From Mesostigma viride (taxonomy: Eukaryota; Streptophyta; Mesostigmatophyceae; Mesostigmatales; Mesostigmataceae): a stretch of DNA of 64,000 bases. Positions 35,801-44,656 of the stretch are shown in pieces (position 1 is the first letter of the stretch; each line of letters starts with the position of its first letter). The position numbers were made by a program, and so were the translations under genes. The stretch spans positions 1 through 64,000 of the forward strand of contig RPFO01000050.1 of assembly GCA_009746045.1 (NCBI GenBank). The letters run 5' to 3'. The notes below the pieces were generated by a model. That model ran no database searches. It had not been told where the DNA came from and was given only the letters and a program-made list of their open reading frames with translations.

Positions 35801-38674
35801 TATATTCATTACCTTCTCCCCTCCCCTTATCAACATATTTATTTACTTCTCCCTTCCCATTGATTATTCATTTCACTCTCCCCTCACCACATTTATCACT
35901 TTCTCCCCTCCACTTGTTTCTTTCATTCTTTCCTTGTCCCCTCCCCTCATGGCTCATTTACATCCCCCCCCTCACCTTGAGGTTCCTCCACCCCGGGTTC
36001 TGGTTGAGCCTTAGGTGGATGTAGTACTGCAGCGCGACCGCCAGTGTGGCCATGAAGGGGGAGCCGGGCGTGATCACGTTGCTGTCAAACGCCTCGGACG
36101 CCTTCTTGGGCGGGATGAGCAGCCCCTGGTTCTCAAACTCCTGGCGCAGGCGGGCCTCCTCCTTGGCCTGGACCGTGGGGGAATGGAATAAGAGATTATT
36201 GAAATAGAGGGTTAACAGGGAGGGGACATGGGTTAGATGAATTCATATCAAATGTAAAACGTAGCAAAGCGAACTACATGAAACAGGAAGACATCCACGT
36301 AATGAGGACATAGAGGTAATAATAAGGCCGTAATGGTAAAGACATCGCCCTAATAATTAAGTCGTAGTAATCAGGCCGTAATAATGAGGCAGGATGGAAA
36401 TTGAAGCGAGAGCCGGACAGATGAAGACGGGACAGCATGATGCGCCACATGCCAGCTGCAACAGATTTTTTGCTCTTTGGCTAGTGGTGCCTTCTTGGCT
36501 AGTGGTTTCTCCCTCTGATTAAACCCCAGGGAGGTGGCGTATGTGGCCACGGATCACGAGGCTCGTTCGCGTGGCAGAGCTGCCCTACGCATAGCCATGT
36601 CCGCAGCTGCAGAGCATTGCGTCATGAACGACTAGCCAGCAAAATAACGTTTTGTGTGTTCATGACACCAAGGTGACAAGAAAGCCATTAGTCCCAAAGC
36701 TTCCGGCTCAGCTGCCATCCCCCCTATCTCTCACGAACCTTCGCCCCACCCCGTCATCCCCCCACCCCCACCCGAGAAACTGAGAGAGCAGTGCTGACAA
36801 AACGAGAGGATACGGGCTGGGTCATGACACGAGACGCTGTGTGCATGGCACTGGTACCAGCATCGCGCATCCTCATGTGATAAGTGGGTCCTGTGCTGGT
36901 CAACCAACGTGGCCCAAAACCCCATGCTCGTCAGACCACCCGAGCATGGTTCCCTACGTTGCCGAACGACGGAGCACACAATCACGCAACTGCCGAACGA
37001 CGGAGCACACTATCACCTCCCGTGCATACGGTCCCTTATACCAGCCCCTCATGGAGGTCCTCAAGTTTGTCTGACCCCCTTGACAACACAAGAAAGGCAT
37101 GCAACCGCACGCACCGCCTCCTCGGCATCCTGTGCCGCGCGGAAACGGCGCGATCTCTGCTGGTTCATCTTCGCACGCGGCGCGACGCCATCTGGACAGG
37201 GGGGCAAGAGGGCAGAGGGACGACGGGACAACAGGACAAAGGGACGGCACGGCGCCCACACGCAGCCATGCCACTAGGGGTGCGCCACATGAGGGCAGGC
37301 ACTTCGGCGTGCAACCAGGGTGCAACGCTCGTATGTGGCTTGGACACTTGAGGGCAAATGATGCCACAGAGCGCGTGGTATGCAGACGTGGCACCACTGA
37401 GACGTCCGTACGGGGCAAAAGCCCAAAGATTGACAGGGAGGCCCCCAAAAAGGTGGGACAGGGGGGAGAGGGTGAAACAGACACGGAAGGAGAACAACGG
37501 GGGTAGGGGGTAGGGAGAAAAAACACAGAGGATTTCCACCACACCAGCACATGCTTGACGCACCTGGATGCATAGGATGACAGCTCAACACTGAGTGCCC
37601 ACCCACTATGCCTGGCCGGGCAGCGCCTACATGAAAAGAAACAGGCGGAGGCATGCTCAAAAAGTGTCCCACCATACACCCCTGTACCTTACTTGCCTCC
37701 TCCCTCCTCCCTTGCCATCCGCGAATTCGCAAGGCGACCCCTTTGATGAATGGGGTTTGATTGTAAACATGTCAATGGTCTGCTTCTGAACGGTTCTTGC
37801 GATAGGATGCACTAGGATGCTAGAGGACACTAGAGTCAATGCGGTTTCGACAAATTCAGTCCTTGCTCTCACTGCTCTCCATCATAGTCCTCGAAAATCC
37901 CGTGCCCTGGCTAACGCCCGACCTTGTACTCCGTGCCCCTCTGCAACCTCAAACATGCTCAAGGGAATAAAAATCGTGTCTAGTCTTCCATACATACCAA
38001 AGTGACAGCCATAGCCGTGGCAGCTTGCCAACAAGGCTGCAGCTGTGCAGTCTTTAGGAAAGGGTATAGAGAAAGGAGCAACAACAGCACTATCATTCAT
38101 GAAGGGACAATTGTGCGTACCAATGGCCATATACAGAAGTTTCCTGGGACGGACAATCCCAATGAGGCGGTCGATGTATTCAAAGATGTTCTTAAAGACC
38201 TCGTCCAGGGTCGTTGGGGCGGGCTGCAGCAAAAAAAGCGGTCCGACATGAGGGCGAGGTTGCATTACGACAAGCAAGACAACGGAAAAGCGCGGCATGG
38301 CGGGATTTTCAATAATCTGATTACAGGTTTGCGCCTGATGAAGCTGTGCCTGTCAAAAGCCGCCTCGAGACGAGGAACGACGCTGCGAGAAAGAAATCGA
38401 TCAGGAGCGTCCAAATAACAATAGATTCACACAGCCCCACTTCCTTAGCGGACAAATTCATGGCACGTACCCTGTCCTCTGGGTGAAAGCACGGATGAAT
38501 GATACCGTTCATATCCAAGTACAAGTTGTCATATTCTATCCCGTTGGGGTTGGGCGTTGTTAAGTCAACAGGAATTTCGACTCCGTCCACCTGCACAGGA
38601 GTCGCTTCAACGACATCGTGGATGATCATGGGATACTTGTCGCTAAGCCATCGGAAAAACGCTGGGACTCCCAT
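16183..38674 (-). CDS. XRN: XRN-family 5'-3' exoribonuclease, 20 exons, complete
   Basis: The enzyme degrades 5'-monophosphate RNA processively from the 5' end. Joining the 20 exons listed separately gives 3,231 bases with every junction in phase and GT-AG: 1,076 residues, close to plant XRN2/3/4 proteins (about 950-1,020). The N-terminus [18 protein letters not shown] is the family start. Metal-binding acidic residues are D54 (LDMNG), D103 ([13 protein letters not shown], with the 5'-phosphate-binding basic residues), E203 and E205 (VPGEGEHK), D233 and D235 (LDADLI) and D344 (GNDFLPHMP). A CCHC knuckle (C264, C267, H272, C277) is typical of XRN2/Rat1 and plant XRNs. Residues 424-440 are an RG-rich insert and the C-terminal 170 residues are Gly/Pro/Gln-rich ending in RGGRGG. 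I cannot say whether it is nuclear (XRN2/3-like) or cytoplasmic (XRN4-like); KRLRV near residue 543 is only a weak nuclear signal. Introns hold most of the repeats in this part of the window. Confidence 0.95.
17257..18400. repeat. 52-bp satellite, 22 units, with higher-order pattern
   Basis: CCTATTCAAATGATATCAAC recurs exactly every 52 bases from 17257 to 18349, in the last XRN intron. Units differ mainly in an 8-base segment (GGGGCACA, GAGGCACA or GAGGAACA). Read on the sense strand each unit has AATAG|GTATGC, a donor-like string. Confidence 0.95.
18537..18629. repeat. (GAAT)n microsatellite
   Basis: About 23 uninterrupted four-base units in the last XRN intron. Confidence 0.95.
18711..18799 (-). 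CDS. XRN: XRN exon 19
   Basis: Acceptor GGCGCAG, donor GTGCGT. Encodes [20 protein letters not shown] and a Gly/Arg repeat. Confidence 0.9.
19370..19648. repeat. Minisatellite of ACCCACCGCAAGGCAACCAT units
   Basis: About 11 units of 23-26 bases. On the sense (minus) strand each contains GCGGTGGGTGGG, matching the exon 18 junction GCCG|GTGGGTGGGG, and the array starts at that junction. Confidence 0.9.
19644..19719 (-). CDS. XRN: XRN exon 18
   Basis: Acceptor CACTTCAG, donor GTGGGT. Encodes [20 protein letters not shown] and IPPEP. A minisatellite containing donor copies begins at its 3' edge. Confidence 0.95.
20298..21722. repeat. 32-bp minisatellite, about 44 units
   Basis: Unit AAAGGCGGAGGCTACTCGTG plus AGGGTTAAGGGT, with AGGGTAAAGGGT and TAAGGG variants. 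It fills most of XRN intron 17. Confidence 0.95.
21730..21834 (-). CDS. XRN: XRN exon 17
   Basis: Acceptor GTCCGCAG, donor GTATGT. Encodes [20 protein letters not shown] and [14 protein letters not shown]. The 32-bp minisatellite starts eight bases after the donor. Confidence 0.95.
21969..22085. repeat. 30-bp tandem repeat, about four units
   Basis: GCAATAGCATTTGGGTACGT-type units (GTACGTGCATGCAGGGCAAT) in XRN intron 16. Confidence 0.85.
22886..23046 (-). CDS. XRN: XRN exon 16
   Basis: Acceptor CCCTGCAG, donor GTGGGT. Encodes [20 protein letters not shown] and a charged segment to PMDPKA. Confidence 0.95.
23590..23664 (-). CDS. XRN: XRN exon 15
   Basis: Acceptor ATGGCCAG, donor GTGGGT. Encodes [20 protein letters not shown] and EHTLT. 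Two decayed copies of its 3' end plus donor lie in the next intron. Confidence 0.95.
24492..24532 (-). CDS. XRN: XRN exon 14 (41 bases)
   Basis: Acceptor GTCCACAG, donor GTGAGC. Encodes [13 protein letters not shown], with the first codon completed from exon 13. Confidence 0.95.
25899..25975 (-). CDS. XRN: XRN exon 13
   Basis: Acceptor CCCTCAG, donor GTGAGT. Encodes [20 protein letters not shown] and DFYPL. Its 3' edge is duplicated in the intron. Confidence 0.95.
26325..26450. repeat. 30-bp tandem repeat, four units
   Basis: GTACTCTATATAACTGCATC CATGACAATAT units in XRN intron 12. Confidence 0.85.
26939..27067 (-). CDS. XRN: XRN exon 12
   Basis: Acceptor CCTGGCAG, donor GTGGGT. Encodes [20 protein letters not shown] and [17 protein letters not shown]. 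Confidence 0.95.
27105..27350. repeat. (TTGTG)n pentanucleotide array
   Basis: About 44 units with one TTGAA interruption and a GATGT tail. The long frames it creates (LCCVV, NTTQH) are artefacts. In XRN intron 11. Confidence 0.95.
27693..27940. repeat. 23-bp minisatellite, about 11 units
   Basis: AGAGATGATAGAGCAGAACA CAT units, with GAGCACAT and GAGTACAT variants, in XRN intron 11. Confidence 0.95.
28472..28626 (-). CDS. XRN: XRN exon 11
   Basis: Acceptor CGGCGCAG, donor GTGGGT. Encodes [20 protein letters not shown] and [15 protein letters not shown], strongly conserved in the family. Confidence 0.95.
29251..29361 (-). CDS. XRN: XRN exon 10
   Basis: Acceptor CCGGAAAG, donor GTGTGT, 37 codons, helical and charged ([16 protein letters not shown]). 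It bridges exon 9 and the DKVRLG block. Partial copies of its 3' end occur in the following intron. Confidence 0.85.
29432..29660. repeat. (CCCA)n microsatellite; (GGGT)n on the XRN sense strand
   Basis: More than 50 units with two single-base phase changes. Transcribed in XRN intron 9 as GGGT repeats, which can form G-quadruplexes. THPPTHPP and VGGWVGG frames are artefacts. Confidence 0.95.
30440..30503 (+). mobile_element. LINE 3' end fragment with hairpin and (TTAA)n tail
   Basis: GTGTTACATATCCTCCCCAC GGAGGTATGTT followed by TTAATTAATTAAT, matching the 3' ends at 55540-55590 and 55805-55860. It lies antisense in XRN intron 9. Confidence 0.55.
30775..31563 (-). CDS. XRN: XRN exon 9 (D344 motif, RG insert)
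   Basis: The longest exon, 263 codons, acceptor CACCCAG, donor GTAATT. Encodes the [20 protein letters not shown] block with D344, then a basic helix, an RG-rich insert and a variable linker. The frame runs a few codons past the donor into the intron. Confidence 0.95.
32035..32255 (-). repeat. SINE-like repeat, family B, copy in XRN intron 8
   Basis: On the minus strand it runs from the CCTACCTATGGTATTGCACT end to the GCGTCA...ACGTGCTTATTAG end, matching the copies at 15175 and 44285. It is in the same orientation as the XRN gene. Confidence 0.65.
32461..32601 (-). CDS. XRN: XRN exon 8 (CCHC zinc knuckle)
   Basis: Acceptor CACCCAG after a pyrimidine-rich CCCCCAC tract, donor GTGGGG, 47 codons. 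Encodes [14 protein letters not shown], a C-x2-C-x4-H-x4-C knuckle. Confidence 0.95.
32996..33058 (-). CDS. XRN: XRN exon 7 (D233/D235)
   Basis: Acceptor GACGCAG, donor GTACAG, 21 codons: [20 protein letters not shown] and one more. Holds catalytic D233 and D235. Confidence 0.95.
33640..33862. repeat. Array of duplicated XRN exon 6 donor sites
   Basis: Eight copies of a CACTCACCAGGCCGTACAGG-type unit, spaced about 25-35 bases. On the sense strand each reads TACGGCCTG|GTGAGT, the end of exon 6 and its donor. Only the copy at 33842 is joined to the exon body. Confidence 0.9.
33842..33892 (-). CDS. XRN: XRN exon 6
   Basis: Acceptor CCCGCAG, donor GTGAGT, 17 codons: [17 protein letters not shown]. 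Its 3' edge and donor are repeated several times in the intron that follows. Confidence 0.95.
34250..34420. repeat. 28-bp minisatellite, six units
   Basis: CTGCCAGACCATGTCTCCTC ATGCAAGA units in XRN intron 5. Confidence 0.95.
34895..34963 (-). CDS. XRN: XRN exon 5 (E203/E205)
   Basis: Acceptor GTCGCAG, donor GTATGC, 23 codons. Encodes [20 protein letters not shown] with catalytic E203 and E205. Confidence 0.95.
35976..36167 (-). CDS. XRN: XRN exon 4
   Basis: Acceptor CGGTCCAG, donor GTGAGG, phase 0 on both sides, 64 codons. Encodes [20 protein letters not shown] and [11 protein letters not shown], conserved in XRN2/XRN4 proteins. Confidence 0.95.
37115..37191 (-). CDS. XRN: XRN exon 3 (D103 motif)
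   Basis: Acceptor CTGTCCAG, donor GTGCGT. Completes [20 protein letters not shown], holding catalytic D103 and the basic residues that bind the RNA 5' phosphate. Confidence 0.95.
38121..38223 (-). CDS. XRN: XRN exon 2 (residues 69-102)
   Basis: Acceptor TTGCTGCAG, donor GTACGC, ends one base into codon 103. Encodes the helix before the second catalytic motif ([12 protein letters not shown]). Confidence 0.95.
38471..38674 (-). CDS. XRN: XRN exon 1 (residues 1-68)
   Basis: Start codon, family N-terminus and the [18 protein letters not shown] motif with catalytic D54. Donor GTACGT, phase 0. Confidence 0.95.
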
Positions 38675-39542
38675 GGTCGCAGAAATTCAGCTCTAACAGG
38701 CGAAGTGTATCAAATTATACCGCGCAAGAAGATCAAGCTTGCCTGCGCAATTCTAAAAAAAAGAAATTTTCTAGCGTGCTTATATTTTCTAAAGCTACGA
38801 CGGCCATGGCCCCCATCCCGCTACAAAACTTCGCGAGTGCGCAAACCGTTTATGGGAGCAATACAATTCAAGTGGCACAGCCTGGGCACAGCGTAAAAAA
38901 GCAGGCCGTCATTGACGAATTGCAGCGTCTTGCCACTGTACGCACCCCCACTGTACGAGGCGCGGCGCGCAATGATAGTTTGGCGTACAGTACTGTATAA
39001 TTTTGTACTTCATACTGTACAGTACTGTAGTTAATACTGCTCGTCGGGGCCCCTGGATCCCTGAGCTCGCGCCGCGACAGAAGTTTGAACTTCTTTCTTC
39101 TTTCGAAGCTTTTGTGACACACAGATACTTTTCCAAATTTGTTCTTTTCCGTTAAATATTGCCGACAGATATTTTGCCGTACCTGTGCAGTGCGCAATTG
39201 CAGTGTACATTACGTAGTGTGCAGACCAGCGATGGCGGAATTTGCAAACGCTGGCTTTCGAAGACATAAGTAGCATGGAATCGATTCAGAAAAATGGAAA
39301 ATATGACCTCCTCCGAATGAAACTCATTGACTGCGAGATGCGGAGATTCACTGGTGCCTAAAGTGCACCCTGAGGTTTTTGTTGAATCCTGTGCCACCGC
39401 TTTCCCGGAGCTATGTCCATGCTGTAGGACAGATCATCATCAAATAAACCTATCTCCACTTGAGATAATTTGTACGTATTCTTCAACATCACATACCCGG
39501 ATCGTTCAACTGTATTGTTAGTGACAAGGATATATTGTCACC
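38675..39542. promoter_or_regulatory. Shared 5' region between XRN and the TSSC4-like gene
   Basis: 868 bases lie between the two divergent start codons, so this presumably holds both promoters and 5' UTRs. No clear TATA box. A cluster of TACTGTACAGTACTGT self-complementary strings lies at 38985-39035. Confidence 0.5.
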
Positions 39543-42161
39543 ATGCAGCAAGAAACCATTCTGCCGGCTGCCAGCAAGGCAACATCCTTTCTTAATTCTC
39601 AGATGCCTTTCAACAGTCGCGTTGAGAAGATATTTGCCGGGATGCAACGCGGTTCTGTGTCCATGGAGGATGAGAGGCATCCTGCATGGGTCGTGGATGA
39701 ATCTCGGGCGGTGGTGCCTAGTGCTGGTGTGGACACCTGCGCTCAGGTGAAAATGGGGAGGAAGAGACCTGCTGACAGGCGGGCATCCGACAGCAGCGGG
39801 GACGAGGAAGATGCTGAACCGACCGGAGAAGACATGGGGGAGCCTAGCGGTTCGGCAAGCGTGGCGGATATACTCGCCACCACCCGTGAGGATTTGGAGA
39901 ATTTGTCCGATCACCAGCGACGTGCGAGAGAGTTCGACTTGGAGGTGAGAGTATGGCACAGATTTCCCGCCCTAGCATTGATTATCGTGAGGCCTGTTCC
40001 CTAGTGTGATTGAAAGCATCTCCCTTTCTTTATGGAAAGCCCGCAGGACGTACACTAGCCCTTGAAGGTGATAAATTTCGTAGGTATGGTCTAGTTCTTC
40101 TACTCATCCGTGCAAACAACCCTATCTTCAGGATCCTTCTCCTTGTCAGCCTCTGGCCCTCGCAGCCCATGTCGGCACCACTCTGGCACCCGCATCGCTC
40201 GCCTCGGGGTGTTCATCCCCTCTCTTTCCCCGCCCTTCCTTCCAAATAGTTGGAATCGCATGGCACGCCCGGTTGCGTCATGTCGCATCCTGCCTCTCAT
40301 TGCACCACCACCACACCCCAGGCGCAGGAAAGCGACTGGTTATTAGTCCCTTCAGTAATTTAGTTGCCCTTCACCCCTCTTCCTCAATTTTTTCCTAATC
40401 TCATCCCCCAGGCGGAGGAGGACAACGCTGATTCATTCATTTCACGTGCTTTCGTTCCCCATTCATCCCTCGACCCTCGTTCCGAATCCTGCCCGCTCAT
40501 CGCACAAGCCCCCCCCATGCGCACCCCTCTTCTCGGATTCATCCCATCGCACCACCTAACCACCCCCCAGGCGGAGGAGGACGAGTTTGACCGTGTGGCG
40601 GACGCCGGCGGCGGCGACGTGGTGCGCGCGCTCATGGGTGCGCAGGAGTCGCGCCACCTGGTGGGTCTCGGGTTCATGGAGGCCCGGCCGCAGCACGAGG
40701 TCCCAGGGACCTTGGGGGAGCTGGCGCGGCTCCCCCGGGACGCGCGCGCCGACCACACGGCCGCGGCCGCGCGCCTGGCGCAGGACCGGGCGGGGGCGGT
40801 CCAAGGGGGGAGCAACGCTGTGCTTGGTGCCGGGCCATCGCAGGCGTGTGGGGCAGGAGGGACATCGCATGGGGCGGGCCCGTCGTCCTCATCATCGCAT
40901 CCTCACGCTGGTGGTCTGGGTCCTCACGAAGGTGGGCACGTGCACGCGGGTGGGGGTCCCCCACACAATAGCAGTGGTGCTCTCTCCCACCGCTGTAGCG
41001 TGCCACAAGCAACGGGTCACGGTGGCGCTGTGCACGGCATGCCGCCACATGGGGGCTCTTCGCGGGGTGGTCTTGGTCCTCCCCTGGGGGGTGGTGCCGG
41101 GTCGATGGTGTCTGGTTTACCACCGGGGGGGCCTCGTGCGCGCGCGTGGACGGGCCCTGTCCCCGACCATGTGCTCCACCCGCACAAGTACAAGCACTAC
41201 ACGCTCGAGTGGTCGGATGAGGGGGAGGACGAGGACGAGAGGAACCGCGCGGCTGCGAGGGACGCGCTGCGGTCGGGTACGTGAAGATGCGGACATCGCG
41301 TTGTGCTTTTTTTGTGGACTGAACGTGCCTGACCTTGGGCTTCCGCTCAAAGGCTCAAAATCGGTCGCTGCGGTTTGTTGGATGAGATGATTGGGTATGT
41401 TATATGTTGTGTATTGTGCTGCATGTCCCTGATCGATTTCTACCGGATGACTGGATGATGACCTGCTTCCACCTTTCACGTTCCATCTCTGTCTTGTCTC
41501 ACCTTTCATACGCATCTGGTTTATCTCTTGATTCTGCCGGTGCGTGTGGGTGGGTGGGTGGGTGGCTTGCTGGGTGGGTGGGTGGGTGGGTGGGTGGGTG
41601 GGTGGGTGGGTGGGTGGGTGGGTGGGTGGGTGGGTGGGTGGGTGGGTGGGTGGGTGGGTGGGTGGGTGGGTGGGTGGGTGGGTGGGTGGGTGGGTGGGTG
41701 GGTGGGTGGGTGGGTGGGTGGGTGGGTGGGTGGGTGGGTGGGTGGGTGGGTGGGTGTGGGTGTGGGTGCTGCCTGTGCTCATGTTGACTGCAGCCCGACG
41801 CAACGCACAGGCGACCGACACGACTGCCTCTGTCCAGCCCATCGGGGGGGAACCCATGGCATCAGCGGATGAGGCGGCGGAACCACCGCCACCGCCACTT
41901 CGGTCCGTGGCGTTTGGTGGCGGGCGGGAGGGCCTGCAGCGGCGCATCGAGGCGGCCTTGTCTCACAAAGGGACAGCGGCGTGCTTGATACCTGCGGGCG
42001 CTGATGAGGAGCAGGCTGATGCAGAGCTGATGGATGTGGATGCAGGGGGGGAAGCTGAGGTGCGGCCATCGGCAGATCTTCCAAAGATGAAAAGGGCAGG
42101 TGCGGCCAAGAAACGTCACTATCGTTCGGCACATGCTGAAGTTGATGACGATGCGTCGTGA
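39543..42161 (+). CDS. Probable TSSC4-like protein, three exons, complete
   Basis: Exons 39543-39944, 40571-41276 and 41794-42161 join in phase (donors GTGAGA and GTACGT, acceptors CCCCCAG and ACTGCAG) to 491 residues. The N-terminus has a SQMPFNSRVEKIFAGMQRGS segment. The middle has EEDEFDRVADAGG and LPRDARADHTAAAARLAQD. Near the end of exon 2 comes VPDHVLHPHKYKHYTLEWSD. Order and wording fit the TSSC4 family, whose human member is a U5 snRNP / tri-snRNP assembly chaperone, and its plant relatives; the VPDxVxxPxKYxxYxLE box is the strongest match. The rest is Gly/His/Pro-rich and probably disordered. A second acceptor at 40411, in frame, would insert 53 codons. Function is inferred from weak family resemblance. 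Confidence 0.65.
40312..40590 (+). repeat. Triplicated acceptor and exon start in the TSSC4-like gene
   Basis: CCCCAGGCGGAGGAGGAC occurs at 40406 and 40565, and a decayed copy CCCCAGGCGCAGGAAAGCGAC at 40317. All three acceptors fall in the same frame. The first is followed by an in-frame TAG, the other two are open. Confidence 0.9.
41545..41766 (+). repeat. (GGGT)n array in an intron of the TSSC4-like gene
   Basis: More than 45 GGTG/GGGT units with one TTGCTG interruption, G-rich on the sense strand. Confidence 0.95.
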
Positions 42162-43139
42162 TGTGTTTTGTATGGTTCCTGCAACTGGTCATTGAAACAA
42201 GCTGGGATCCATGTACACATGCATGTTCTGTTTAATTGCTGCTTGCTAGCAGATTGTATCAAATGGTATGCATGAAAGTTTTCATCAATGAACGTTGAAT
42301 CAAGTGCACGATGACTGCCACATGTTCGTCGCGGCCAAAATCTGGACAAGGCCATCATGCAGCGCACTGAACAAGCCAATCCAGACCGGTACAGACTTCC
42401 AGCCTATCCTGCAGTCCCTAATTATGTGCCATGTATTATGCCCAAAAAATTATCGATCGGTCGATCCGGTGCTGCAATGTCATATTGACTAATTGACATA
42501 CACTGTCGATCCGTGATATGTTTTTCTGGATCGAAAAGTGACTATAGCTCAAAAACGTACCGGCAAACCGATTATGAACATATTCACAATCAACACCAGC
42601 ACTTTAGATGAGCACTCAACACTCTCACGGCCAATTAATTAACGGTCCACACATGCATGCAAACTCCAGCCCCAGTTTAATTACCGCCACGCAAGATTAA
42701 GCACATACTGCCGCCCAGGTTTCCGAGGACACTGCGTCACTGTGACCGCCCGCCTTAAGCAGCTAGTGGAAGGCATGCAAAATATTGGCCAATTAATGAA
42801 TCGTGAGGCTCATGGATCGAGGCAGTTGCTACTGGCCAAGGTAGACGCCCTGGCCGCCACGCAGGTCCGCCCCGAGATATCGCCGAGCGAACGCGGCCGG
42901 CCACCATCGCCGCCCATGCACCCCGCCAGTCGGGCCGGCCAGCTAGCTATGACCCTCGACGTACTCGCGCATGCATCCTAGCTGGGCGGATCGACCTAAG
43001 TAAGTAAGTACTTGCGTGTCATGCGCAAAGGCATGCCACGGAGTACTATGCTAATCTTATTAGGAAAAAAAAAATCGACCTAGAAGAGCCAGGCAATTAA
43101 CCTCTACCACCATCGCCGTTACCAACCAAGCAACTAGAC
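42162..43139. other. 3' flank and spacer
   Basis: Probable 3' UTR of the TSSC4-like gene, then AT-rich sequence. 42740-42975 has a plus-strand stretch (RLKQLVEGMQNIGQLMNREA) that may be the coiled-coil start of the LINE ORF1 remnant that follows. Confidence 0.4.
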
Positions 43140-43735
43140 GTGGAAGACACACGCCGCGAGGCCGCTAAATTAACGCGACATACCGGGCCGCCGCGCTTGC
43201 GCCGGGTCATCCTCAGGCGCTTCGACAAGCACCCAGGGGAGACCCAGACACTCTTAATTCTCGACGAGTTCCCTAGCTCTTGGCGCGCATGCATGGAACT
43301 AGCTGCAAGGTACGACACCGCAGGGCACCTGCCACCTGCCCCATCCACGGGACAAGGCTGGGCCCCCACCAGTGGTCCTCACCTTCGCGCAGCGACATTG
43401 ATCGATGCCCGAGTCGATCGGTTCCTCTCTCGCCGCAAGAATTAGCTGGCGCGCACCCCCTGGTCGCGCTTGACGACGACCTGGCGCCAGCCCAGCACGC
43501 ATGCAGCTGCAACCGGCCGCGACCGGCTAGTGGCCCGACTTCGTCCGCCACAAGCCCAGCCCCGAGAAGCCCCTAGACACTTGGGCCGGGCTTGATCTCG
43601 GTACAGGCGAGGCAGGGACCTTTATGTACGTCGATAAACATGCAACAAACTGTGCAAGCCCCCCCGGGTTCCGGCTCCCCGGCCGGGATAGAGCATATTC
43701 AAGCTAGCTGTATAGATGGGGGCCATTGGAACGGG
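43140..43735 (+). mobile_element. Decayed LINE ORF1 copy
   Basis: Frame-broken ORF1-like sequence: RHTGPPRLRRVILRRFDKHP, then GPPPVVLTF-type sequence at 43360-43400, LDDDLAPAQ at 43470 and a GTFMYVDKHATNCASPPG end, in the same order as 14219-14870. Confidence 0.55.
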
Positions 43736-43974
43736 ATAGCTATCTACTAAATGATCGACAACTATAGAGCTAGGTTGTCTCCTTGATAGAGCTAGGCATT
43801 GTATAGCACGTCTTGGCATAAAACATATGAGCTCAGCATAGTCATTGAGCTCTTGCTGCTTAGATTGGCATGTGTGCGATGACATTCGATCATGCAGCCA
43901 TGGCTAATTGTGGCCATTTGCTTGCGCCTTTGCCAACGTCTTGAGCTAGCCCACCTCACCTTAGTACAAGCTAA

Positions 43975-44274
43975 TTAAAAAAAATAAAATAAAAAAAGTG
44001 GAACATATCTCCGTTGGGAGTACATGTAGCACATCTCCCTAAGAAGGGGCATACGGCTTTTAACACATTCTGGGCTACTTCCTGCAAGGGTAGGGTGTAA
44101 ACTATACATGCACCTGCTCTGGGTGCACAAAGTGCACCTGCACCACTACGTATTCCAGCGGCTAAGGTGCGGACATAGGGTGGAAGATCATCATGGCTAA
44201 ACAAAGGCTAGGGCATGGCGTCTCAGCAGAGAGTAGCTCTCTGCATAGGCAGGGCAAATGGCCAAAATTCTTAA
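43975..44274 (-). mobile_element. 5'-truncated LINE 3' UTR copy
   Basis: Matches 55905-56192 over about 280 bases (ACTCCGTTGGGAGTA, CTACTTCCTGCAAGGGT, GGAAGATCATCATGGCTA). On the minus strand it ends in a hairpin followed by an AT-rich tail at 43975-43998. Confidence 0.65.
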
Positions 44275-44284
44275 AAAAAGCAAT

Positions 44285-44520
44285 CTATGCGTCCGCCTAC
44301 CTACGGTACTGCATGGCTGTATTGCACCCACAGTGTTGCGCCTCGCGGCACCAGGGCTGCTGTGGAGAGAGCACTCTGTGGCCCGCCCACTTGTGGCAGT
44401 GAGACAAGCTAGGACGGCCTCCCTCCTTCTCATTGTATGTGGGGGTTGAAGGTAACTTTACTCTGTATATTGGCATGCACCCACCTGACGTAGTCACGTG
44501 CTAATGAATTAATTAATTCA
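44285..44520 (+). repeat. SINE-like repeat, family B, copy 2
   Basis: CTACCTACGGTACTGCATGG through CACCCACAGTGTTGCGCC to CCTGACGTAGTCACGTGC and a TTAATTAATTC tail. It ends 13 bases from the stop codon of the methyltransferase gene on the other strand. Confidence 0.65.
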
Positions 44521-44532
44521 AATGAGCACTCC

Positions 44533-44656
44533 TCACTTCTTGTATGCTAAAACGATCTGGGGACAGTTTGTCGCGTTCACCCGGCTCACATTCCAGCAAG
44601 CCCAGTCTGGCCTCGGCAGCGCGGACACCAGTCCCAACAACGCTTCATACTCCGTT
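44533..44656 (-). CDS. Methyltransferase exon vi, stop
   Basis: Acceptor TGTACCAG, stop TGA at 44533-44535. Completes an Arg codon and encodes TEYEALLGLVSALPRPDWAC and CPQIVLAYKK. Confidence 0.85.

Noticed and set aside
40364-40570. Start of the TSSC4-like protein at an ATG at 40364
   Set aside because: The frame begins in intron sequence; exon 1 at 39543-39944 joins in phase to 40571 with good splice sites.
41404-41790. Gly/Trp/Val repeat protein
   Set aside because: Translation of a GGGT microsatellite within an intron bounded by exons at 41276 and 41794.
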